Part shown: positions 47,639-55,794 of the stretch, piece after piece
How the letters are laid out: every line of letters starts with the position of its first letter
Numbering within the stretch: position 1 is the first letter of the stretch
NCBI GenBank assembly: GCA_010912705.1
Contig: POWB01000014.1
Span: forward strand, 1-64,000
Direction of reading: 5' to 3'
Source: Halochromatium sp.
Lineage (GTDB): Bacteria; Pseudomonadota; Gammaproteobacteria; Chromatiales; Chromatiaceae
DNA: 64,000 bases
Program-made: the position numbers and the translations under genes
Notes under the pieces: generated by a model
Told to the model about the DNA's origin: nothing
The model's input: only the letters and a program-made list of their open reading frames with translations
Databases searched by the model: none

Positions 47639-50578
47639 ATGCCGCTACCCGCTCCAGTATCGATCTCCATCGGCAGGAGTTTGCTCCTACTCGCTAGGCT
47701 GCTGCGGGTGCTGAGCCGGCTGCCCTTGTTGGGCGCCCTCTATCGTGCTTGGCTCTGCCGATTGGTTTGGCAGAGCGGCCTTTTTGATGAGCGGTTTTAT
47801 CGCGAGAATAATCGTGATCTCAGCGCTCAGGATTCGCTGCTGCTGCACTATGCGCTGACGGGGGATTGCGAAGGGCGTTGTCCATCGGCCTGTTTTGACC
47901 CGACCTTCTATCGATTGCAAGCAAGATCTGGTGCAGCGCGCAGGCTAGCGTTAGCGCATTATCTCTTGGTCGGCCGTCATCAGCAGCTCTCACCGAGTGC
48001 CTGGTTTGATGCCGACCATTATCTGCGTGAGAACAAAGACGTTGCCCGTGCCCGGCTCGAGCCATTGCGGCATTTCTTGACGGAAGGGGCGTTTCAGGGA
48101 CGCACGCCAAGTAGCGCGTTTGATACCAGAGGCTATCTGCAGGCCTATCCGGATGTGCAAGCCCGCCGTCTCAATCCGCTCTTACATTACATTAGTGAGG
48201 GACGCTTTCAGGGCCGACAGACGCGCTTGAGTCCGCACCTGCAGATGTCTGTGCAAGCCCGAGACTGGCCCGCAGCAGCAGAACAGTCGGCAGACAGCGT
48301 TCTAGAAGGTGGAGGCCCGCAAGAGCGTGCAGACGTAGCGCAAGACGTAGCGCGCAGAGGGGCGGGGATGACGGAAGCAGAGATGGCAGCAGAGGCGATA
48401 GCAGCAGGAATCGCAGAAGCACAGCCTCTAGCGCATTGGGTCAGCGTCGAGAGCCTACTTGAGCGGCTCGATGCTGAGTCTCTCAGCTCGGTTTCGATCG
48501 CTACCGAGACACCGCTGATCGATGTCGTGATGCCAATCTATCGGGGTCGGCTTGAGACATTGCGCTGCTTACTGAGCCTCTTGACTGCTCAAGTCGAGGT
48601 GGCGCATGAGCTGGTGGTGATCAACGATGCAAGCCCTGACGAGCTGCTCTGTGCTGCGGTGCGTAAGCTCGCTGCCGCCGGCTTGCTGACGCTGATCGAG
48701 CAGCCGGAGAACCAAGGCTTCGTCAAGAGCGCAAACCTTGGCTTGAGGTTGCATCCGGATCGCGATGTGCTGTTGTTGAACGCTGATACTGAGGTCTACG
48801 ATGGCTGGCTGGATCGACTGCATCGGAGCGCGCTGCAGCACCCAAAGGTTGGCACCCTGTCTCCGCTCTCGAACAACGCAACGATCTGCAGCTATCCACA
48901 ACGCGGCTGCGATAACCCTTATCCGCTAGAGCTCGAGTATCGGCAGCTAGATGCACTGGCCGCTGAGGTGAATCGCGGGCTCAGTCTGCAGGCGCCAACC
49001 ACGGTTGGCTTCTGCATGTATCTGCGCCGGGCCTGTCTCGATGCGGTTGGCCTCTTCGATGAGGCGGCATTCAGTCCCGGCTATGGTGAGGAGAACGATT
49101 TCTCGCAGCGCGCCTCAAGCCACGGCTGGGAGCATCGGATCGCGGCGGATGTCTTCGTGCGGCATTGGGGCGCGCGCTCGTTCCGCGGCGAGAAGGGGCG
49201 CCACATGGCGGCGGCAAAGGCCGTGATCGCTCAGCGCTATCCGCGCTATCGGCGCCAGATCGCAGCCTTTGAGGCGGCAGATCCGCTCGCGATCGCACGC
49301 CAGCGGCTCGACTGGGGCCGGCTGGCGCTTCAACGCCGAGAGGAGAATGTGCTAATCCTGCATCATCGGCGCGGTGGCGGCTCAGCGAAGCGCGTCGAGG
49401 CCGAGATCAGCGCCTTACGCCGACGCGGACTTGGCGTATTCCTGCTGCGTCCGGTGCCAGGCGATGTGACTCGGGTTGAGCTGAGCCAGCCGGGGGGGAT
49501 GCGGCTGCCGAATCTTCCGCGGTTCTCGATCACTGACAGCCAGGGGTTGACCCAGCTCGTCGAAAGGCTGCGCATCAGCGAGGTCCAGACGCATGGGCTG
49601 TTCGATCTGACTGCAGACAGCATCACCCATCTCGAGCGGCTAGTGCGCTCGCTTGGGCTGCGTTGGGTGGCTTACCTGCACGACTACAAGGTCATCTGCC
49701 CCAGGGTCAATCTCGTCGATCGTCGCGGGCGTTATTGCGGGGAGCGGGGTGAGGCGCAGTGCCGACGCTGCCTGGCGCTGAATGGATCGGAATTCGGTCG
49801 GCCAGCGATCGCAGCCTGGCGTGCGATGCACGCGCAAGCATTAACGGCGGCGGCCTTGATCCGAGTGCCGGATCAAGAGGTTGCCGAGCGTCTCCAACGC
49901 TATTTTCCCAAGCTCCGGCTCCAGGTATCAGCGCATGACCCTGTTACGACAGATGAGCGCGTTACAGCAGATGAGCGAGTGACAGCGCATGATCGATTAG
50001 CGCGGCATCATGCTCTATCGATGTCTGATGGGGTGAGTCCTATGCCTGCTCCCCAGCAGGCGCCGGCGATCTCTTTAGAGCGCCGGTTGGAGCGCCGGCA
50101 TATCGTTGTGGTTGGTGCCATCGGTCAGCGCAAGGGATTCGAGGTGCTCCTGCGTTGTGCGCGAGATGCGCGTGCGCGTGGTCTTGGGCTCAGATTCACG
50201 CTGCTGGGCTTCGGGCTTGATGATGCTCGGCTCAAGGCTGCCGGGGTGGCAGTCAGTGGCCGTTATCAGGATGCCGATGCACTTGGGCTGCTGAAACAGC
50301 TCTCAGCCGATCTGATCTGGCTCCCCGCGACCTGCCCCGAGACCTTTTCCTACACCCTGTCGCTTGCGTTGCGCACTGGCTTGCCGATCTGCGCCTTCGA
50401 TGTTGGTGCCATTGCTGCACGTCTGCGCCGGCTCGGGATCAGCGATGGGCTCCTGGCCTTGCCCCTCGCGGATCGACCCGCGAGCTTGAATCAGGTACTC
50501 ATCGCTCTGGCGTCGGGGATACCGACGCGGAAACCGGTGCCGATGCCGTCGCGCTTTGCGGCCACCGTCGCCGGCTAG
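47639..50578 (+). CDS. Large glycosyltransferase: N-terminal FDxxYYLxxNxDV-type repeats, GT2 domain, GT4/GT1-like C-terminal domain
   Basis: Repeats WFDADHYLRENKDVARARLEPLRHFLTEGAFQGRTPSSAFD; GT2 IDVVMPIYRGRLETLRCLLSLL...VLLLNADTEVYDGWLDRL; C-term VVGAIGQRKGFEVLLRCA. Confidence 0.83.
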   Translation: MPLPAPVSISIGRSLLLLARLLRVLSRLPLLGALYRAWLCRLVWQSGLFDERFYRENNRDLSAQDSLLLHYALTGDCEGRCPSACFDPTFYRLQARSGAARRLALAHYLLVGRHQQLSPSAWFDADHYLRENKDVARARLEPLRHFLTEGAFQGRTPSSAFDTRGYLQAYPDVQARRLNPLLHYISEGRFQGRQTRLSPHLQMSVQARDWPAAAEQSADSVLEGGGPQERADVAQDVARRGAGMTEAEMAAEAIAAGIAEAQPLAHWVSVESLLERLDAESLSSVSIATETPLIDVVMPIYRGRLETLRCLLSLLTAQVEVAHELVVINDASPDELLCAAVRKLAAAGLLTLIEQPENQGFVKSANLGLRLHPDRDVLLLNADTEVYDGWLDRLHRSALQHPKVGTLSPLSNNATICSYPQRGCDNPYPLELEYRQLDALAAEVNRGLSLQAPTTVGFCMYLRRACLDAVGLFDEAAFSPGYGEENDFSQRASSHGWEHRIAADVFVRHWGARSFRGEKGRHMAAAKAVIAQRYPRYRRQIAAFEAADPLAIARQRLDWGRLALQRREENVLILHHRRGGGSAKRVEAEISALRRRGLGVFLLRPVPGDVTRVELSQPGGMRLPNLPRFSITDSQGLTQLVERLRISEVQTHGLFDLTADSITHLERLVRSLGLRWVAYLHDYKVICPRVNLVDRRGRYCGERGEAQCRRCLALNGSEFGRPAIAAWRAMHAQALTAAALIRVPDQEVAERLQRYFPKLRLQVSAHDPVTTDERVTADERVTAHDRLARHHALSMSDGVSPMPAPQQAPAISLERRLERRHIVVVGAIGQRKGFEVLLRCARDARARGLGLRFTLLGFGLDDARLKAAGVAVSGRYQDADALGLLKQLSADLIWLPATCPETFSYTLSLALRTGLPICAFDVGAIAARLRRLGISDGLLALPLADRPASLNQVLIALASGIPTRKPVPMPSRFAATVAG

Positions 50579-52898
50579 CGCGATGTGCGCCGGTGATACG
50601 GCGTTGACGCTGTCGCTTGGCCTTAAGCGTTGGCCAGGGGCTCGACGTATCCTCGGCCTATCGGGCTTGTGCTGGCGTCCAGCGGCACTCTCGGCCTGGG
50701 CTCAAGACCGAGGTTATCGCTGCGTGGTTGGCTGGGGTGCTCGGCCTAGCGGGCGGATTGGGCGTCAGGTCGCGCAGCGGCTTGGTCTGCCATATCTCGC
50801 CCTAGAGGATGGCTTTTTACGCTCGGTTGGGCTTGGCACTGAGGGGGCTGTCCCCTATTCGATCAGCGTCGATGAGCTTGGGCTCTATTTCGATGCCCGA
50901 GCACCCTCACGCCTAGAGCGACTGTTAAACGGGCAGGCGCTTGCGCCCATGCCTGTGCCCATGCCGATGCCTGCGCCCAGACCGGGCTTCAGCGATGCGG
51001 CCGCGTTTGATCTGGATGATCCAACACTGCTCGTGCGTGCCCGAGACGGTATTGCGGCGATCGTCGCAGCGCGGCTATCGAAGTACAACGCGGCACCAGA
51101 GCGGCGACTACCGCCGACGCGGCGGCCACGGGTGCTAGTCATCGATCAGTGTCCTGGTGATGCCGCGATTCCTGGGGCGCTCGCCGATGCCGAACGATTC
51201 CGGCAGATGTTGGCGGTCGCTCGCGCTGAACATCCAACCGCCGAGATCTTGATCAAGCTGCATCCGCTGGTGCTTGCAGGGCGGCATCATGGCCATTTCA
51301 GCGCTGCCGATGAGGATCAGCGCACCCGCCTGCTCAGCCTGCCCTGGAATCCGATCAGTCTGCTGCAGCAGGTCGATCAGGTCTACGTGGTGAGCTCGCT
51401 CATGGGTCTAGAGGCGCTGCTGATTGGCGTGCCCGTGACCTGTTTCGGTCTACCCTTCTATGCGGGCTGGGGCTTGACCGATGATCGGATTGAGGCGCCG
51501 CGGCCGCGTCGTCGGCTGCGGCTCGAACAGCTGTTCGCTGGCGCCTACCTCGGTTATTGCCGGTATCTCGATCCGGATACCGGTGAGCCCTGTGCAGCGG
51601 AGCGGGTGATCGAGCATCTGGCGCTGCAGCGGCGCCTATTTGCGCGCAACGCCAGGCCTTTTGTCGCCTACCGTTTTCCACTCTGGAAGCGCCGCCATCT
51701 GCGCCGATTTCTCGGCTCGCCGGGCAGCCAGATTGCGTTTGTGTCTGGTGCAAAGGCATTAGAGGCCAGGGCGAGGGCAGTGAGCCTCATCAAGCCGCGT
51801 TTGAAGCCAGCTCAGATGCCGGTGCTGGTCTGGGGTGCGCGGCAGCCGAAGCGAGTCTTGGCGCGCGCTCGGCAGCTTGGCTGTCCAGTCTGGCGGGTCG
51901 AGGATGGCTTCTTGCGCTCGGCGAGTCTGGGCTCGGATCTGAGCGCACCGGCATCCTGGGTCTTCGATCAGCAAGGGATCTATTTTGATCCGCGGCGCCC
52001 GAGTGATCTGGAACGGATCTTGTCGCTAAGCGTCTTTTCGCCCGCGGAGCTGAAGCGGGCGCGGACGCTGCGGCAGATGCTGATTGCCGCGCGATTGAGC
52101 AAGTACAACGTCGGCAATCGCAGGCAACCTCTGGATGTCTCCGCCGCCGAGGGACGGCGGTTGCTCCTGGTGCCGGGACAGGTACCGGGCGATGCCTCGC
52201 TGCGACTTGGCTGCCGCGGTCTATCGACCAACGCCGAGCTGTTGGCGCGCCTGCGTCTTGAGCATCCCGACGCCTACATCCTCTACAAGCCGCATCCAGA
52301 CCTGATGCGCGGCAATCGGCTTGGTGATCGTCCGCCGATTGATCCGCGCGACTATGATCAGCTGCTGACCAAGGTTGGCATTCTGCCCTGTCTGGAGGTT
52401 GCCGATGAGGTGCATACCATGACCTCCCTGGTCGGTTTCGAGGCGCTCCTGCGTGGCCTGCCGGTGCATACCTATGGCTGGCCCTTCTATGCCGGCTGGG
52501 GCCTGACCTGTGACCATCAGCCGCGGGCCGCGCGCGCAAGAGCCCTGGATCTAGATGCGCTGATCGCGGGCGTGCTACTGCGCTACCCACGCTATGTGAA
52601 TCCGGTGACTGGTGAATTTACGACGCCTGAGCAGCTGATTCGTCTCCTGAGCCAGGAGCTGCAGACGAAGGCACCAGCTGCCGCTGGCTCGCTGCTGTTG
52701 CGACCCTTACGCCTGTTGCCGGCATTTGCCGCGGCCGGTTGGTACGAAGGCCTGCTGGCGCTGCGTGCTGGGCTAGGTATGCGCTCGGCAGCTGCAGCTA
52801 CGGCTGAACCTGGCTGGCCCAGGGGTCTACCAGCACTGCCTGCTGGTCTTGATAGGCCGTCGGCTGGCGCTGACGGACGGCTAAGCTCAGGCGAGTGA
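50556..52898 (+). CDS. kpsC: Capsule polysaccharide beta-Kdo transferase KpsC-like, two tandem domains
   Basis: Duplicated VxGWGxRPSxR...LEDGFLRSVGLG / VEDGFLRSASLGSDLSAP and LVxFEALLxGxPVxxxGxPFYAGWGLT. Confidence 0.93.
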   Translation: MRPPSPASAMCAGDTALTLSLGLKRWPGARRILGLSGLCWRPAALSAWAQDRGYRCVVGWGARPSGRIGRQVAQRLGLPYLALEDGFLRSVGLGTEGAVPYSISVDELGLYFDARAPSRLERLLNGQALAPMPVPMPMPAPRPGFSDAAAFDLDDPTLLVRARDGIAAIVAARLSKYNAAPERRLPPTRRPRVLVIDQCPGDAAIPGALADAERFRQMLAVARAEHPTAEILIKLHPLVLAGRHHGHFSAADEDQRTRLLSLPWNPISLLQQVDQVYVVSSLMGLEALLIGVPVTCFGLPFYAGWGLTDDRIEAPRPRRRLRLEQLFAGAYLGYCRYLDPDTGEPCAAERVIEHLALQRRLFARNARPFVAYRFPLWKRRHLRRFLGSPGSQIAFVSGAKALEARARAVSLIKPRLKPAQMPVLVWGARQPKRVLARARQLGCPVWRVEDGFLRSASLGSDLSAPASWVFDQQGIYFDPRRPSDLERILSLSVFSPAELKRARTLRQMLIAARLSKYNVGNRRQPLDVSAAEGRRLLLVPGQVPGDASLRLGCRGLSTNAELLARLRLEHPDAYILYKPHPDLMRGNRLGDRPPIDPRDYDQLLTKVGILPCLEVADEVHTMTSLVGFEALLRGLPVHTYGWPFYAGWGLTCDHQPRAARARALDLDALIAGVLLRYPRYVNPVTGEFTTPEQLIRLLSQELQTKAPAAAGSLLLRPLRLLPAFAAAGWYEGLLALRAGLGMRSAAAATAEPGWPRGLPALPAGLDRPSAGADGRLSSGE

Positions 52899-54310
52899 TG
52901 CGCCATTTCCTTTTTCTGCAGGGCGGGGTTGGTCCGCTGTTCTCGCGTCTCGGCGCCCACCTTGATCGCTCGGGTCATGTCGTCTCGCGTCTCAATTTCT
53001 GCATGGGCGATTGCCTCGTCTGGCGCCGACCTGGCGCCATTGCGTTCCGCGAGTCTTTAGGCGTTCTGCCGGAGCGACTCGAGGCGATCTGTTGTCAGCG
53101 CCAGGTCACCGATCTGCTGCTCTTTGGGGGCTGCCGTCCTGTCCATCGCCCAGCGTTAGCGCTCGCGCGCGCGATGGGGTTGCGGGCCTATGTCGTCGAA
53201 GAGGGCTATCTGCGACCGAATTGGATCACGATTGAGCCTGGTGGCGTCAACGCTGATTCAGCATTGCCACGCGATCCCGACTGGTATCGGCGCGTCGCGC
53301 CAGGGTTGCCGCAGCTACCAGAGGTGGCGCAGGTGCTGCGGGTGCCAATGGCTGTGATGGCGCAGATGAAGCCGTCAGCGCTTGTGGATGCGCTGGTATC
53401 GGTTGATGAAGCGACGCGAGCTCAGGAAGCTGCCAGGGTTGATGCGTCGGCAGATCTGAAGCTCGGTCATGATCTGGCAGCAAGGGCGCTGCGCGGCGGC
53501 GCCTATCAGCTTGCTCGGCTCGCTGACCCATGGGCGTTTCCGCATTACCGCAGCCATCGGGCCGATCATCCTTTTGCTGAGGCGGCGGGCTGGCTGCGCC
53601 GATTCAGCGCACTCAGGTTGCATCGGCGCAGAGACAGGGCGCAGATCGAGCCTCTGTTTCGCCGGGGAGGACGGTTTTTCCTGCTGCCGCTGCAATTGCG
53701 GGGCGATGCCCAGGTTGTCTATTACTCGCGCTTTGCAGGCATGCTGGAGCTGATCGATCAGGTGATTGAGTCTTTCGCGCAGCACGCGCCGGTGGATACC
53801 CAACTGCTGATCAAGAATCATCCGCTCGATAGCAGGCTACTGGACTATGCGCGCCATGTTCAGCGCGTGGCTACCGCAGCCGGCATTGTTGAGCGCGTGC
53901 ATTACATCGAGACCGGGGAGCTGAGTCGGCTACTCGAGGCCGCGACCGGCCTGGTGACCATCAACAGCACCTGCGGGCTAGCCGCACTGATGCGGCGCTG
54001 CCCCACCATCGCGCTAGGGCAGGCCATTTATGACCTGCCAGGCTTGACCTTCCAGGGTCCACTCGATCGGTTTTGGCAGACCCCTGAGCCGCCAGACCTT
54101 GCATTGAGCGAGGCCTTCAGCCGCGTCCTGGTTCATACAAGCCAGCTGCGCGGAAATCTTTACACGCGTTCAGGAATCCAGATGGCAGTGCGCGGGATCG
54201 ATCGCTTTCTGGCCGAACGGTCTCCGCTTGAAATCCTGCTCGACCGCTGTCAGCCAGCTCATGCTGGAGATGTCGTTGGGCCATCTTGGCCTGACCGCAT
54301 CCGGGATTGA
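52895..54310 (+). CDS. kpsS: Capsule polysaccharide beta-Kdo transferase KpsS-like
   Basis: FLFLQGGVGPLFSRLGAHLDRSGH, VVEEGYLRPNWITIEPGGVNADS, GLVTINSTCGLAALMRRCPTIALG; overlaps the kpsC stop. Confidence 0.92.
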   Translation: MMRHFLFLQGGVGPLFSRLGAHLDRSGHVVSRLNFCMGDCLVWRRPGAIAFRESLGVLPERLEAICCQRQVTDLLLFGGCRPVHRPALALARAMGLRAYVVEEGYLRPNWITIEPGGVNADSALPRDPDWYRRVAPGLPQLPEVAQVLRVPMAVMAQMKPSALVDALVSVDEATRAQEAARVDASADLKLGHDLAARALRGGAYQLARLADPWAFPHYRSHRADHPFAEAAGWLRRFSALRLHRRRDRAQIEPLFRRGGRFFLLPLQLRGDAQVVYYSRFAGMLELIDQVIESFAQHAPVDTQLLIKNHPLDSRLLDYARHVQRVATAAGIVERVHYIETGELSRLLEAATGLVTINSTCGLAALMRRCPTIALGQAIYDLPGLTFQGPLDRFWQTPEPPDLALSEAFSRVLVHTSQLRGNLYTRSGIQMAVRGIDRFLAERSPLEILLDRCQPAHAGDVVGPSWPDRIRD

Positions 54311-54320
54311 GGTCATGACC

Positions 54321-54407
54321 GAAGAGAAGAGAAGAAGAGAAGAAGAGAAGAAGTGAAGAAGTGAAGAAGTGAAGAAGTGAAGAAGTGAAGAAGTGAAGAA
54401 GTGAAGG
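54321..54407. repeat. Intergenic 8-bp tandem repeat (g[a/t]gaagaa)n
   Basis: gagaagaa units grading into gtgaagaa units, read directly. Confidence 0.9.
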
Positions 54408-54523
54408 ACAAGAGAAGCGCACTGGGAACATCGAGCAAGTTCTTTCTTCCTTTGCGTCTCTGCGCGAGCCTCTTCTTGCCAGGTCACAACATCACGCGAC
54501 ATCATGTCGAGGCCACACCCCTC

Positions 54524-55636
54524 TCAGGGAGAGGCGGAATGCATGCTGCCCGAGATCAAGGACGATTGGCGATACAGGTCTCCAATCTTACGCTGGGCAT
54601 TCACCTTTTCCATTGCGTTTGTAATCAGTTGCGCGCGACGCCTGGGGTCTGTTGCCAGGTCGAGTATCTCCGCAATCCAGCGCTCGCGATCAAGGGGTAG
54701 CAGCAGCCCGTCTTGCTCATGCGCGACGATCTCATGGTAGACGCTGCCCTCTGTGTAAAGTCCGACAGCGCCCGCTGCGGTGATGTCGAAAAACTTCGTG
54801 TAGCTGCGCGTTGCATTGAAGGCAGAAGGCAATAGCGGCGCCAAGCCGATGTGGCGGCCCGGCTGCTGGAGAAATCTGCGATAGCGCTGCCAATCCATCG
54901 GCGCGATGATCTGGGTTCGTGGCTGGTCGCGATAGCCTCTGGCGATGCGCCGATCGGCGATGACCTCGACCTTGATCCGAGGCTCGGCCGCAAGCAGTTC
55001 ACGCATCAGTTGTTGTATCCAGGCATGCTCGCGCTGATGGCTGGCGCTGCCGTGATAGAAGAGGTTGATCGCTGCTGCTAAAGGTTTTGTGGATGATGGA
55101 GAAGGGGATGGCAGCACTGGGGATGCTGCCACCGCGGATGCTGACATCGCAGATGTTGATAGCGCGGATACTGGCACCGGTGATGCTGGCATCGGGATTG
55201 GTCGAGGCCGTATCAGCTGTGGCTGGTAGCGCGCGTATTTCTGCTGCAACGCTGTCGAGCCGACCCAAAGCTCCGCTTGTTTGCGTCTGAACTGACGCTG
55301 CAGCCAGCGCAACCGGCGCCCCGTCAGCCAGAACAGCTTGCAGCGATACCGCCAAGGCAGACCGCCCCATGCGCAGGGGTCGAGCAGATCGTCGTCGATG
55401 AAGAGCACGAGTCGCTTTGGGTGCAGACCTGGGCGCGAGAGAATACGCACCCAGGCCTTGGGCAGATAGCGCACGAAGATCAACTCGGCGTCGGGCAATG
55501 CCTCGGCGGGGGGGGTCTTGTCGAAGCCGCAGCGTTGAGCCGGTACGCCCGTTTTTAAGGTTTCTGGTGAGAGAAAGAAGTCGGTCGTAGGGCTTGGGCG
55601 CTCTTCGATGAGATAAATGCTGCGTACCATTGGCAT
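54524..55636 (-). CDS. Glycosyltransferase-like protein
   Basis: PKRLVLFIDDDLLDPCAWGGLPWRYRCKLFWLTGRRL, AINLFYHGSASHQREHAWIQQLMRELL, FDITAAGAVGLYTEGSVYHEIVAHEQDGLLLP. Confidence 0.7.
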   Translation of the reverse strand: MPMVRSIYLIEERPSPTTDFFLSPETLKTGVPAQRCGFDKTPPAEALPDAELIFVRYLPKAWVRILSRPGLHPKRLVLFIDDDLLDPCAWGGLPWRYRCKLFWLTGRRLRWLQRQFRRKQAELWVGSTALQQKYARYQPQLIRPRPIPMPASPVPVSALSTSAMSASAVAASPVLPSPSPSSTKPLAAAINLFYHGSASHQREHAWIQQLMRELLAAEPRIKVEVIADRRIARGYRDQPRTQIIAPMDWQRYRRFLQQPGRHIGLAPLLPSAFNATRSYTKFFDITAAGAVGLYTEGSVYHEIVAHEQDGLLLPLDRERWIAEILDLATDPRRRAQLITNAMEKVNAQRKIGDLYRQSSLISGSMHSASP

Positions 55637-55671
55637 TCAGGTCAACTGTTGGCCGCAAGATCCCTATGCTT

Positions 55672-55716
55672 CGCGTTCTGCGCGTTCTGCGCGTTCTGCG
55701 CGTTCTGCGCGTTCTG
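55672..55716. repeat. Intergenic 9-bp tandem repeat (cgcgttctg)x5
   Basis: Five perfect consecutive copies. Confidence 0.95.
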
Positions 55717-55794
55717 CGCGGCTTCGCGTGAAACATGCTGGCTAGGGTGTTGTTCAGGAATGCCGCTGCGCCCGAAATCAGTGCCATCGATGCG

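Noticed and set aside
54117-54505. - strand ORFs with FFTSSLLHFF repeats
   Set aside because: Low-complexity translation of the 8-bp repeat; not a protein family
55672-55716. Possible CRISPR array
   Set aside because: Nine-bp perfect repeats without spacers; no cas genes; no CRISPR found in window
54999-55787. - strand ORF MFHAKPRRTRRTRRTRRTR
   Set aside because: Out-of-frame translation over the 9-bp repeat and glycosyltransferase gene
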